From NCBI RefSeq assembly GCF_000478825.2, contig NZ_CP007542.1, positions 3,348,001-3,412,000 of the forward strand: a stretch of DNA of 64,000 nt, in the 5' to 3' direction. This DNA is from Synechocystis sp. PCC 6714. GTDB taxonomy: Bacteria; Cyanobacteriota; Cyanobacteriia; Cyanobacteriales; Microcystaceae. The notes under the pieces were generated by a model, which was not told the origin of the DNA, did no database searches, and was given only the letters and a program-made list of their open reading frames with translations. Positions within the stretch are counted from its first letter, which is position 1. Every line of letters starts with the position of its first letter. Made by a program: the position numbers and the translations under genes. Below are positions 25,755 through 34,285 of this stretch, piece after piece.

Positions 25755-26240
25755 CTAGCTCAAGCCAGAGCAGATGTAGTCGAGGTAAACGCCCATTTCT
25801 TTACCGGCATCGGCACCCACCAGGCTAGCGGTAACTTCTTTGATGGCTTGGATAGCTTGAACGGTGGAAGAGATGGGTACCCCCAAGGAGTTGTAGGTTT
25901 CTTTCAAACCGTTGAGCACCCGCTCATCAAGGATGGAAGCATCACCGGCCAACATGGCGTAGGTGGCATAGCGGAGGTAGTAGTCCAAGTCACGGATACA
26001 GGCCGCATAGCGACGGGTGGTGTACATGTTGCCACCGGGACGGGTTACGTCGGAGTACAACAGGGATTTGGCCACAGCTTCTTTAACAATGGTGGCAGCG
26101 TTGGCGCTGATTACACTGGCGGCCCGCACCCGCAGTTCACCGCTGGCGAAGTAGTTTTTCAGTTTGTCCATGGCGGCACCATCGAGGTACTTGCCTTGAA
26201 CGTCAGCAGAGTTGATTACAGCCGTAATTGCGTCTTGCAT
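25755..26240 (-). CDS. apcB: Allophycocyanin beta subunit
   Basis: A 161-residue phycobiliprotein of the phycobilisome core. The chromophore-binding cysteine is Cys81 in [14 protein letters not shown], and the methylated-asparagine site is in TRPGGNMY. It pairs with ApcA to form allophycocyanin trimers that pass excitation energy to the photosystems. The start ATG at 26240 has an AAGGAAA ribosome site on the minus strand, 94 bases after apcA ends. Confidence 0.98.
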   Translation of the reverse strand: MQDAITAVINSADVQGKYLDGAAMDKLKNYFASGELRVRAASVISANAATIVKEAVAKSLLYSDVTRPGGNMYTTRRYAACIRDLDYYLRYATYAMLAGDASILDERVLNGLKETYNSLGVPISSTVQAIQAIKEVTASLVGADAGKEMGVYLDYICSGLS

Positions 26241-26334
26241 AGTTTTGGTTTCCTTAAATCTTACTCAATGGGAAAAATTGCTAAAAGGGTTGAATAATTA
26301 GGCTCAACACTTCAATAAGCTTAGGTGCAAAGAC

Positions 26335-26820
26335 CTAGCTCATGGCACCGATAACGAAGTCAAAGTAGGCAGAGGCTTCGGCGGCATCATCGGAGGACAT
26401 CAAACCGGAGGCAACTTCTTTCATTTCCCGGACACTTTGAGCAACGGCTTCGATGGGGGTACCGAGGGAACGATACATTTCCCGTACACCAACTAAACCG
26501 ATTTCTTCGATGGGGGTAACGTCACCGGAAACCACACCGTAGGTGACGAGGCGGAGGTAGTAGTCCATGTCCCGCAGGCAGGTGGCGGTCATTTCTTCAC
26601 CGTAGGCATTACCACCGGGGGAAACGATGTCAGGACGTTTTTGGAAAAGGCGATCGCCAGCTTGCTTAACGATGGTTTCCCGAGAACCGGTTAGGGTTTC
26701 AGCAATGCGAAGACGGGCGGCACCGCCGGTAACAAAAGCTTTAATACGATCCAGTTCACCCGGGCTGAGGTAGCGAGCTTCTGCATCAGCATTCACGATT
26801 GATTTCGTGACGATACTCAT
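26335..26820 (-). CDS. apcA: Allophycocyanin alpha subunit
   Basis: A 161-residue phycobiliprotein with the phycocyanobilin-attachment cysteine Cys81 in [16 protein letters not shown]. It is the first gene of the apcABC operon and one of the most strongly expressed in cyanobacteria. The ribosome site (CGGAGGAAT, minus strand) just upstream of ATG 26820 is strong, consistent with high expression. Confidence 0.98.
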   Translation of the reverse strand: MSIVTKSIVNADAEARYLSPGELDRIKAFVTGGAARLRIAETLTGSRETIVKQAGDRLFQKRPDIVSPGGNAYGEEMTATCLRDMDYYLRLVTYGVVSGDVTPIEEIGLVGVREMYRSLGTPIEAVAQSVREMKEVASGLMSSDDAAEASAYFDFVIGAMS

Positions 26821-27168
26821 GGATGGATTCCTCCGTAAAGATTTAAAACGTTAAAAAAGGCTTTAAGCTGATTTTATCAACCGAGACATGGCTACGAACT
26901 GGACAAAGCCGTTAAATGGCGGATTCCAGCGAGCAACCTGCCCAAACTATTCTCAGGCATTGCGCCGCTGATTACACTCTCCCTGTAACAGTTTGTAATA
27001 TTTCTTGACGATCGCCGGCGGAATTTACCTGGATTCCTTGGCATTTTAGGGAGAGGCTGTAAGATTAGAGGGGAAAGTAATGGTCTAATCCAGATTTCCC
27101 TCATATTTCTGTACTCCACTCCTCCGCCTCCCTTCGTAATTTTCGGCTGTAACCAGCGATTCTAAATA
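26821..27168. other. Divergent promoter region apcABC / lipoprotein gene
   Basis: These 348 bases hold the promoter and leader of apcABC (minus) and the promoter of the lipoprotein gene (plus). On the minus strand, an A/T-rich segment near 26861-26880 (GATAAAAT) is a possible -10 element. A 75-codon minus-strand frame (26892-27119) is basic and lacks a ribosome site; I take it as chance. Nothing else is clear. Confidence 0.4.
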
Positions 27169-28398
27169 ATGAAGAAGCGACCCGTATTCTCCCTTTTAAC
27201 TGGCTCTCTGCTGATGTTCAGCGGTGGATGTGGATTTCTCCCCGGCGGTGGCGGTGGTGAAGAGACTGATGTCGCCGTTGAAAATCAGGAAACGGCCCCC
27301 CCTGATATACCCCTTACTGCTGTCCGCCCTTTGCCTCCGGTTGACATGGCGGCCTTGGGGTTAATCCCCCCCATTTTACCGGATCAGCGCCTCAGACAAA
27401 TTCAGCCCGGTAGGACAAATCCTTTTGAACTAATTCCTGTGGAGGCCAGGATTCGGGAGTCCGTTTGCCAAATTGATTCGCCGAAGTCAGGGGATGCCAA
27501 TGGAGCAAAACAAGACAAGTTCCAAGGAAATATTCCCACTACCACCACAGTTACTTCTCCGTCCCCATCCACTTCTAGCACCTTCACTGTGCCCCCCAGC
27601 TCGGTTCCTCCGACGGCCCCACCACCCCTCTTTCCCAACGATGCAAGGGCTGTGGTTGTTTCCGGAATCATCGAAATCGGCAATCGTCCCTTTGCCATTG
27701 TCCAAGCCCCTGGGGAGCCAGTAGCTCGTAATGTGACTGTAGGCGATCGCCTGTCCGGTGGCAGAGTTCGAGTTAAAGCAATCAATCCCTTTGCCGCGAC
27801 TCCCAACGTGGTGCTAGAACAGCACGGAGACTCCGTAACTAGGGATGTCGGTTCTCCCGCTTTACCCCCCCTTACCCCCCCAGCACCCCCAACTGCGGCC
27901 AGTTCTGGTTTGGATACTGATGCAGCCATAGAAGCTTTCGGCCAGGGTTTTGCTCAGATTTTGGGAGCTATGGCCCAGGAAATGAGCGGAGCCGTTACTA
28001 ATGCTAACCAAGCAGCAAATACGACCCGCACAGTTTCCCTCAGGGGCCCAGAAGGGGACGGGATTGGCTATGGCGAGATTCGTAACCTAGCAGTACTCAG
28101 GTTGGCGGTTAACGAAAGAGGGGGAAATTTGGTTAATTCCGTCGGCTTACTCTGTAATGCAGGGCAAGAAACTCTGGAGGTACGCCGTCTGACTTTCCAA
28201 GTGGAGGATGCCACCGACAACACCATCTTGGACAGCATTCAAATTGCCTTAGCCCGTCCCTATTTTCTGCAAAAGGGACAAAAGCTAGAATTTGATGGTA
28301 ACGCCCCCCGCTTCCGTGGCCGTTCTCCCCAAGACGTAATTGTTAAATTGGTGGATTGGAGTTCCGAACAAACCCAAACAGCTCAAAATAACAACTAA
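27169..28398 (+). CDS. Proline-rich lipoprotein, possibly PilP/GspC-like, function unknown
   Basis: A 409-residue envelope protein. The N-terminal signal ends in a lipobox-like FSGGCGFLPG, followed by a glycine run. A motif GRTNPFELIPVEARI lies near residue 85, then a Ser/Thr/Pro-rich linker and a small beta-rich domain (VVVSGIIEIGNRPFAIVQAP, TVGDRLSGGRVRVKAINPF). The (G)RxNPF plus 'VxGII...GDRLxGG' pattern recalls PilP/GspC-type pilus-assembly proteins, but no pilus genes are nearby. The C-terminal 120 residues (from VSLRGPEGDGIGYGEIRN) look like a separate domain that I do not recognise. Confidence 0.75.
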   Translation: MKKRPVFSLLTGSLLMFSGGCGFLPGGGGGEETDVAVENQETAPPDIPLTAVRPLPPVDMAALGLIPPILPDQRLRQIQPGRTNPFELIPVEARIRESVCQIDSPKSGDANGAKQDKFQGNIPTTTTVTSPSPSTSSTFTVPPSSVPPTAPPPLFPNDARAVVVSGIIEIGNRPFAIVQAPGEPVARNVTVGDRLSGGRVRVKAINPFAATPNVVLEQHGDSVTRDVGSPALPPLTPPAPPTAASSGLDTDAAIEAFGQGFAQILGAMAQEMSGAVTNANQAANTTRTVSLRGPEGDGIGYGEIRNLAVLRLAVNERGGNLVNSVGLLCNAGQETLEVRRLTFQVEDATDNTILDSIQIALARPYFLQKGQKLEFDGNAPRFRGRSPQDVIVKLVDWSSEQTQTAQNNN

Positions 28399-28486
28399 GC
28401 TACTGGATATTCGTCTGCTATCAGTTCCAATCAATTTTTCCCCTATAAATCCCGATGACAGATTAAACAGATTAAATAGAATTTAG

Positions 28487-28615
28487 GTGGTTAGTTACGA
28501 AGTAGCCGTGGCTATTGTGGACCAAAATGAGCAGGTTATTTTTGCTGAATTGCAACGTTCAGGCCTTGAAGTAATTGTCATCACCAACTCAAAAGCTGGT
28601 TGTGCTAGCATCTAG
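28487..28615 (+). CDS. Short open frame, 42 codons, possibly a gene remnant
   Basis: A GTG-started frame just after an in-frame TAG. It encodes SYEVAVAIVDQNEQVIFAEL, then QRSGLEVIVITNSKAGCASI. The periodic hydrophobic pattern looks like real protein (a beta-alpha-beta unit), but there is no clear ribosome site and I recognise no family. It lies between the lipoprotein and HNH genes and may be the remains of a larger gene. Confidence 0.3.
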   Translation: MVSYEVAVAIVDQNEQVIFAELQRSGLEVIVITNSKAGCASI

Positions 28616-28639
28616 GGAAAAATTCAGCGATGGCAGACC

Positions 28640-29137
28640 ATGGCTAAGGTTTTAGTCCTCAACGCTTCCTATGAACCCCTAAACATTACCCATTGGCAAC
28701 GGGCAGTGGTGTTACTGCTGAAAGATAAAGCCGAAGCTTTAGAGGTTAATGGGAAAATGATTTATGCTAATTTTCCTTTGCCTTCGGTAATTCGCCTGCG
28801 TCACTACATTAAAGTTCCCTACAAGGAAATTCCCCTTACCCGCCGCAATGTTCTGGAGCGGGATCGCCATACCTGTCAATATTGCAACTATAAGGGGGAA
28901 CAACTCACATTAGACCACGTGATCCCCCGATCCCGGGGTGGAGGGGACAGTTGGGAAAATTTGGTCACTGCCTGTGTGCGCTGTAACATCAAAAAGGGCA
29001 ACCGTACCCCCAGAGAAGCACAAATGTCCCTAAACTATACTCCCCGCCGACCCTACAGCAGTCTACTGTTTGAAATCATTAAACATACCCGCAATGACCG
29101 TAACCACGAATGGCGCAAATACGTCATTGGCATCTAG
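28640..29137 (+). CDS. HNH endonuclease-domain protein
   Basis: A 165-residue protein common in cyanobacteria. The N-terminal part (KVLVLNASYEPLNITHWQRA) is followed by an HNH nuclease fold with CQYC, LTLDHVIPRSRGGGDSWENL, and CVRCNIKKGNRTP. The four cysteines form a structural zinc site, and the histidine in LDHV is the general base. It resembles stand-alone HNH proteins kept across phototrophs; plant relatives are known. The cellular DNA target is unknown. It is not next to a methyltransferase or intron. Confidence 0.9.
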   Translation: MAKVLVLNASYEPLNITHWQRAVVLLLKDKAEALEVNGKMIYANFPLPSVIRLRHYIKVPYKEIPLTRRNVLERDRHTCQYCNYKGEQLTLDHVIPRSRGGGDSWENLVTACVRCNIKKGNRTPREAQMSLNYTPRRPYSSLLFEIIKHTRNDRNHEWRKYVIGI

Positions 29138-29329
29138 TGCCTAGGGAGAAAACCAAGGTGGGACTTAATAAGTATAATTACTTAGCTAATCCAGGGGAGA
29201 TGGTCAGCAGAGCCCCAAGAATATACAATCTATTGTAATTAGCGCTGGTTAGACCTGCCAAAATCAGCGCAGTCGCCATAATTTTCTTAGATAGTAACAA
29301 TTCATTGCCTTGGTTATAGGAGACAATTC

Positions 29330-29725
29330 ATGAAATTTATTTCCCGCTTGCTGGTTGTTTGTAGCTTACTGATGGGACTAATGGGTTTTCTGGGGGCAGA
29401 TTTGGCCCAGGCCCTCACCCCCAATCCTGTGTTGGCTGAACTGAATGCTGTAGATGCTAAGTTGACCACGGATTTTGGGCAAAAAATTGACTTAAATAAT
29501 AGCGATATTCGGGATTTTCGTGGTCTGCGGGGCTTCTATCCCAATTTGGCCAGTGAAATCATTAAAAATGCTCCCTACGAAAATGTAGAGGAAGTTTTGG
29601 ACATTCCCGGCCTGAGCGAAACTCAAAAAAGTCGCCTGCAAGCGAATTTGGATAGTTTTACCGTCACTGAGCCTAGCATTGAGCTAATTTCCGGCGATGA
29701 CCGTATCAACCCCGGAGTTTACTAA
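29330..29725 (+). CDS. psbU: Photosystem II extrinsic protein PsbU
   Basis: A 131-residue lumenal protein. A signal peptide of about 36 residues (LLVVCSLLMGLMGFLGADLA ... QA) precedes a mature domain with tandem helix-hairpin-helix-like motifs (IDLNNSDIRDFRGLRGFYPN and VEEVLDIPGLSETQKSRL), ending SGDDRINPGVY. It stabilises the oxygen-evolving complex with PsbO and PsbV. The ATG at 29330 has an AGGAGA ribosome site. A TATAAT hexamer lies at 29173-29178, about 150 bases upstream. A terminator follows. Confidence 0.97.
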   Translation: MKFISRLLVVCSLLMGLMGFLGADLAQALTPNPVLAELNAVDAKLTTDFGQKIDLNNSDIRDFRGLRGFYPNLASEIIKNAPYENVEEVLDIPGLSETQKSRLQANLDSFTVTEPSIELISGDDRINPGVY

Positions 29726-29805
29726 AGTTAGGGCGGATTGCTGAGCTGAAACTATCCCGTTTGGGATAACTGTTTATTTCCCAGAAACCGGATAAGTACG
29801 CCTAG

Positions 29806-29833
29806 ACCACCCTGACAGTTTGGGGTGGTTTTT
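29806..29833 (+). terminator. Rho-independent terminator of psbU
   Basis: A seven-base-pair stem ACCACCC/GGGTGGT with a ten-base loop, followed by TTTT. It lies 80 bases after the psbU stop and could also act as the end of the convergent FUSC gene's message only weakly. Confidence 0.8.
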
Positions 29834-29861
29834 GTTGCGATTAATCTTTCCATCTGTTGTG

Positions 29862-32132
29862 TCAGCTCGGCTGACTTTTCAGTGCGATCCCATGGGCGGG
29901 TTTGGCTTCATTGGCGGTAAATCTGGCGATCGCCGAGTGGAGAGTTTCTAAGCGTTGGTAAATTTGTTGACATTCTTCCACCACAAGGTTGAAATCATTG
30001 AGATAACGGCGGACGGGGGTGTTGACCTGCTGCCGACCAATTTCCGCCATTCTTTGGGCTTGGTAGTGTTGGTGATAGTCCCGGATTTGTTTCAATGTTT
30101 CCGCCATGGGAGGTAGAGCCTCCGGCGATGTTTGACATTCCAGGGCAAGGTGTAGATTTTTCAAACTTTCCTCCACCTGGTCTGTGAACAACTTAATTTG
30201 CGGCGGAGGATTACTGCCAGAGCTATTTTCCAAATGACTGATCAGAACCCGAAAGCCCCTGCTCAACCGAGCCAGATAGTTGGTCATGGTCAAGGCCGGT
30301 TCCTGCCTATCCAAGGGCGTACTGGGATCATTAATTAAACGATCCAGGGCAATTTGCATCGCAGTGGCGGCTGAACGGGTTTGATTGCGGACTCTTTCCG
30401 CTTCCCTGATGTTAATGGAGCCTTGCCCCAATAGGGCTGGGGTCAATTGTTGAAAATAAATTTCCAGATTGCTGAGCATTTTAATGCTGGCCTGGATAAA
30501 GCGAAAATCCTCCGACTGTCGCAAAAAACTAAATCCCAACACTAGGGCAATGGCACTGCCAATGAGGGTACATACCAAACGAGATACTAGGGCATATTCC
30601 GTGGGTACGTCGGGGGAAATGGCTTTGAGAATCAACGCAAAAGCTGTAATGAAAAACACCGCGAAGCTGTAATGGAATCTCAAAAGGGAAACTCCCATGG
30701 CGATCGCCACAATGCCCATGAAACTGAGCACATGGGGATCTTGGATTAGTTTGAGGGCAATGGACATGACAAACACTCCCAACAGGGTTCCCAGCAAACG
30801 ATTGGAGAAACGTTGGAAAGTTAAACTGAAATCCGGTTTGAGCACAAAAATTAAGGTTAAAACAATCCAAAAACCATAGGGGATAGGAATAATCTTGGCA
30901 ATCAACACTCCCACTATGCCGCCTAAACTTAACCTTAAACCATGGCGAAACAGAGGAGAATTGGGCTGGAAATTACTCCTCAGGGGTTCCCACCAAGGAG
31001 CAACGGATTGGCTCTGTTCCCTTCGGTCCTGGGGGTCATCACCAGCGGGAAAAAGTCGGGTATTTTGTAACATTTGGGCCATTTGAATGGTCTTTGGTAA
31101 TTGACCCGTAAGATTTTCCAAATGGGTAATTAGTTGAGTGACCGTGGCTAGGCTGTTATAGTCAGCAAAATCTTCCTTAAGGGCTTGCCGTTGTAATGTT
31201 TGTTGTTGTTGCAGAGCTTGTAACAATAGTTGCAAACGATTTGTGTTGGGAACAGACCGTTTCCCCATCACCATCTGGGCTAAATCCAGGGAGATATCCC
31301 CCAGGGTATTAAGCACATCCTCCATCAAAATTTCCACCGTTTGCAGTTGGGGTAGATTATGGAAATTCATAATCTCATTCAGTAACATTAGGGGCTTATT
31401 CAAACGCTCCGTATGTTCAATCAGTACTAGCAACAATTCCCGTAATTTGCTCTGGCCCCACAGACCCCGTTGGCTCTCCACCAAAACTTGCCTTGATTTC
31501 AACAGATTTTGCCGCAATTGCACCACCAGTGGCTGGGTTTTGGGGTCATCCTGGTCGAAGCCGGATGCAGCCATGGCTTTGAGATAATTACCGAGAATGA
31601 TGTAGTTCTTGGCCACTATTTGCCGCAGGGGTTGATTGGGGCGAAAAGGCCAAATGACAATGGCTAAGACCAAACCCCATAGTCCACCGATCGCCAGGGA
31701 AACTAATTCAAAAGAATCGGCACTGGCATTTTGGGAACCCAACAGAAAAGCAAAACTGGTGACAATCCCCACCATGGCTCCCTGTTCCCCGTACACCGCC
31801 AGATAACCCGAAGCAAACAAAACTATGCCTGTCATGCCCAAGGCCAAAGCCCAACCATCGGCCACCAGAGTTCCCCCGGCCATGGCGATCGCCGCCCCGA
31901 TCCAGGCCCCAAGAATGGTTTTTAAACGAACGGAATAAAGCCCTCCCACGTCCGCGAGCAGAATTAATTGGGAAGCTAAGCCAATGCCCAAACCAAGCTG
32001 GGGATCTCCCAAAGCCATACCCGTTAGGTAGGGCACCGCCATGCCGAAAAAAGTCCGAATTCCCCTACCTCCATCGATGGTGCCATTGGTATGGAGCAGA
32101 AAAGCCAGGCGTTGACGGAGCTTAACCAACAT
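29862..32132 (-). CDS. FUSC-type membrane transporter (YccS/AaeB-like)
   Basis: A 756-residue inner-membrane protein with two blocks of about six hydrophobic helices (roughly residues 25-165 and 400-540), each followed by a long soluble helical region. The second block has FRHGLRLSLGGIVGVLIAKI and RLLGTLLGVFVMSIALKLIQ, typical of the fusaric-acid-resistance superfamily that includes AaeB and YccS. Members export aromatic acids or related compounds; the substrate here is unknown. No membrane-fusion partner gene is adjacent. The start at 32132 immediately precedes the basic MLVKLRQRLAFLL. Confidence 0.87.
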   Translation of the reverse strand: MLVKLRQRLAFLLHTNGTIDGGRGIRTFFGMAVPYLTGMALGDPQLGLGIGLASQLILLADVGGLYSVRLKTILGAWIGAAIAMAGGTLVADGWALALGMTGIVLFASGYLAVYGEQGAMVGIVTSFAFLLGSQNASADSFELVSLAIGGLWGLVLAIVIWPFRPNQPLRQIVAKNYIILGNYLKAMAASGFDQDDPKTQPLVVQLRQNLLKSRQVLVESQRGLWGQSKLRELLLVLIEHTERLNKPLMLLNEIMNFHNLPQLQTVEILMEDVLNTLGDISLDLAQMVMGKRSVPNTNRLQLLLQALQQQQTLQRQALKEDFADYNSLATVTQLITHLENLTGQLPKTIQMAQMLQNTRLFPAGDDPQDRREQSQSVAPWWEPLRSNFQPNSPLFRHGLRLSLGGIVGVLIAKIIPIPYGFWIVLTLIFVLKPDFSLTFQRFSNRLLGTLLGVFVMSIALKLIQDPHVLSFMGIVAIAMGVSLLRFHYSFAVFFITAFALILKAISPDVPTEYALVSRLVCTLIGSAIALVLGFSFLRQSEDFRFIQASIKMLSNLEIYFQQLTPALLGQGSINIREAERVRNQTRSAATAMQIALDRLINDPSTPLDRQEPALTMTNYLARLSRGFRVLISHLENSSGSNPPPQIKLFTDQVEESLKNLHLALECQTSPEALPPMAETLKQIRDYHQHYQAQRMAEIGRQQVNTPVRRYLNDFNLVVEECQQIYQRLETLHSAIARFTANEAKPAHGIALKSQPS

Positions 32133-32742
32133 GGTTTTGTTTTAACTATGTTTCCTCTGTGGACTCGGCCATATCCAGACAATATCTCCCAGCAAAATGG
32201 CCAACCCCAGGCTAACACCAATGGCCAAGTTTCCTTTGATCCGGCGATCGGCAGTTGCCATAAAACTTTGGCTGTCCTTCCCTAATAATTACCGGGGCCA
32301 TCTCGACGCATAGACAACTGAAAGTGATTATTGCAGAGACATTATTAACTCAACCGGAAATTTTCTTAATTTTCTGGCATAGGATATTTTTCGAGTCCAT
32401 CAAAAGCAGACTGGTATTGGATTAATTAATATGAGTGGGAATTCTACCTCCTCGACTGATGGGACAGTAGGGGGGTGAAAGCAAGTTAAACTTCTGCTAG
32501 AGTCAAAAGAATGTTGGCCGCTCCTCCCTAAGCAAAAACCAAGCTAAACCGCCAGTGTTGCAAGAAAAGTTTTTTGACCTTCGGAACAAGGGTTTGCCGC
32601 CTATCGCCAGAATATAAGACTTGCTATTTTTCGGAATAGAAAGTGGTTCTTTGGGTAGGAAGCTCCTTCCTCGCTTTAGCAGGGACGACCAGTTCACTCT
32701 ATCCCAGTCCACTGTAACTGACTAATTCTTCTTAATTTATCC
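32133..32742. other. Long intergenic region with possible mobile-element remnant
   Basis: A 610-base stretch. Frames at 32091-32285 (plus) and 32503-32712 (minus) are open but do not look like genes. Around 32655-32695 the sequence AGGAAGCTCCTTCCT forms a hairpin followed by GCTTTAGCAGGGACGACC, which resembles the right ends of IS200/IS605-type elements, but no transposase is present. The rest is featureless AT-rich DNA. Confidence 0.4.
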
Positions 32743-33192
32743 ATGCCCATTTCCCCCACTCCCCTAGCCAATGATGATTACTGTGTACTTGGTTTAGCCA
32801 CTTGCTTTTTACGAGAAGATGGTGATTTCCATGCGGTGGAAATCATTGAACCCATTCCTTCTGCGGCCCTGGAAGCCATTCTCAAACAAGTGCCCACTTC
32901 CTACCAATGGGCGATCGCCGTGCGGACGGAGGACGTTTTCCAGGGAGAAGAGATTAAAAAACCAGCTATTTTTGACCAGAGTGCCCAATTTTGTGATGAT
33001 TTTGCAGAACGGTTTACAGCGGCGGCCCGTACTTACCAAGTTCGGCCCCAGGCAAAGGAACATTTAGCTGTGGGGGAAAAGTGGGACAAGTTTAACTTTT
33101 CCTTGGACAAAAAACGCGTTCTCAATGACAGCAAAGTGGTTAAAGCTGAAGATAACGTTAAGCAGCATTCCCATACCCATCAACGGCTGTAG
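32743..33192 (+). CDS. Conserved cyanobacterial protein of unknown function
   Basis: A 149-residue soluble protein. The core has VLGLATCFLREDGDFHAVEI, ALEAILKQVPTSYQWAIAVR and FCDDFAERFTAAARTYQVRP; the tail is basic and histidine-rich (EDNVKQHSHTHQRL). It carries a GCGATCGC site and normal codon use. I believe similar proteins occur in other cyanobacteria, but I cannot assign a fold or function. It is convergent with tadA. Confidence 0.75.
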   Translation: MPISPTPLANDDYCVLGLATCFLREDGDFHAVEIIEPIPSAALEAILKQVPTSYQWAIAVRTEDVFQGEEIKKPAIFDQSAQFCDDFAERFTAAARTYQVRPQAKEHLAVGEKWDKFNFSLDKKRVLNDSKVVKAEDNVKQHSHTHQRL

Positions 33193-33223
33193 CTAGAAAT
33201 TTCCAACGGGGTAGTACCAATCT

Positions 33224-33718
33224 TCAGGAAAGAATGGATTGTTGTTTTTTCCTGGCCCGGTGTTGGGCAAACCAATTCTGTAACTGTTCACGGCATTGTT
33301 CCTGACAAACTCCCCCTAAATGTTGCAAGCGATGGTTAGAAGCGGCACTGCCGGCCAGATCAAACACGCTATCAATGGTGCCGGTTTTCGGGTCGGGGGT
33401 GCCATAAACCAATAAACCTAAACGGGCTTGGATAATGGCCCCGGTACACATGGGACAGGGCTCCAAAGTGACGTAAAGGGTACATTCATTCAGTCGCCAA
33501 TGGCCTAGCCGACGGCAAGCAGCTTGGATCGCTAACATTTCCGCATGGGCGATGGGATTTTGATCCCGTTGTTTACGATTTTGGGCGGTGGCTAAAATTT
33601 CCCCCAGTGGGTTAATTACCACTGCTCCCACGGGAATCTCCCCCACATTACCCGCCTCCTCCGCTAAGGCGATCGCCATTTGCATCCAATCTTCGTGGGT
33701 GGCGAAGGATTTATCCAT
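33224..33718 (-). CDS. tadA: tRNA-specific adenosine deaminase
   Basis: A 164-residue zinc deaminase that converts A34 of tRNA-Arg(ACG) to inosine. The zinc/catalytic motifs are HAEMLAIQAA (HAE) and PCPMCTGAIIQARLG (PCxxC). The length and VGEIPVGAVVI at the N-terminus match TadA rather than free-base deaminases, although older annotations call such genes cytosine deaminase. Start at ATG 33718. Confidence 0.92.
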   Translation of the reverse strand: MDKSFATHEDWMQMAIALAEEAGNVGEIPVGAVVINPLGEILATAQNRKQRDQNPIAHAEMLAIQAACRRLGHWRLNECTLYVTLEPCPMCTGAIIQARLGLLVYGTPDPKTGTIDSVFDLAGSAASNHRLQHLGGVCQEQCREQLQNWFAQHRARKKQQSILS

Positions 33719-33752
33719 CAGCTCTGTTTAAACTTTTTTGCAAAAATGTTAG

Positions 33753-33847
33753 TATAGTCGTTTCTAGTAAGACTGAGGCAGTCAAATTTGTCGAAAAGCT
33801 TGTCAATAAAGACTTAAGCAGTCTCGAAATTATTTGAAATGACAATA
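33753..33847. repeat. 95-bp MITE-like palindromic element, subtype A, copy 2
   Basis: Begins TATAGTCGTTTC and ends GAAATGACAATA. It differs at about five positions from the copy at 50919. It lies upstream of tadA and ends three bases before the stop codon of the next minus-strand gene. Confidence 0.87.
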
Positions 33848-33850
33848 AAA

Positions 33851-34276
33851 TCAGGCAAAGCTAATTAATTTTATTGCTTGGCTGATAATAACATTACGAT
33901 CTACTTTTTCTGCCAAATAAGTTGCATTGTAAATTCCGCCAAAGGCTTCTAGGGAAGCATTATCCAAAGCTCGATCATAGGCTTCAGCTAAAATTTCTTG
34001 TAAATCCATTTGACTAACATAATAACCCCCTGCTTTCCTGCGTTTATTAATACGTTCAATGGCATTAATGGCATTACGAATAGAAACTTCCCAAGAATTA
34101 GTGCTCCTTGCTTCTGCCTGTTGTTTGATTAAATGAACCAGTAAAACAATGCAATAACTATAAATTTTATTGATTTTATCCTCTTTGCTCATTGTTTCTA
34201 GTTCGTCAATTAAAGCCAATGCGGCAGCGGTTTCTCCAAACTGTACTAATCGTTTTAATTCTAATAATTCTTCCAT
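33851..34276 (-). CDS. DUF29-like protein
   Basis: A 141-residue helical, soluble protein. MEELLELKRLVQFGETAAAL leads into LIDELETMSKEDKINKIYSY and a segment LLVHLIKQQAEARSTNSW with SIRNAINAIERINKRR, reminiscent of the cyanobacterial DUF29 family, which is often expanded and variable between strains. The C-terminal part is NATYLAEKVDRNVIISQAIK. Function unknown. The gene lies nine bases downstream of cry on the same strand and is AT-rich. Confidence 0.75.
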   Translation of the reverse strand: MEELLELKRLVQFGETAAALALIDELETMSKEDKINKIYSYCIVLLVHLIKQQAEARSTNSWEVSIRNAINAIERINKRRKAGGYYVSQMDLQEILAEAYDRALDNASLEAFGGIYNATYLAEKVDRNVIISQAIKLISFA

Positions 34277-34285
34277 GGCATCAAC

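Noticed and set aside
26892-27119. 75-codon minus-strand frame in the apcA leader
   Set aside because: Very basic, no ribosome site, and it lies where the apc promoter and untranslated leader are expected.
32503-32712. 69-codon minus-strand frame in the 32.1-32.7 kb gap
   Set aside because: It reads through the hairpin that resembles an insertion-sequence end and has no ribosome site, so it is probably not translated.
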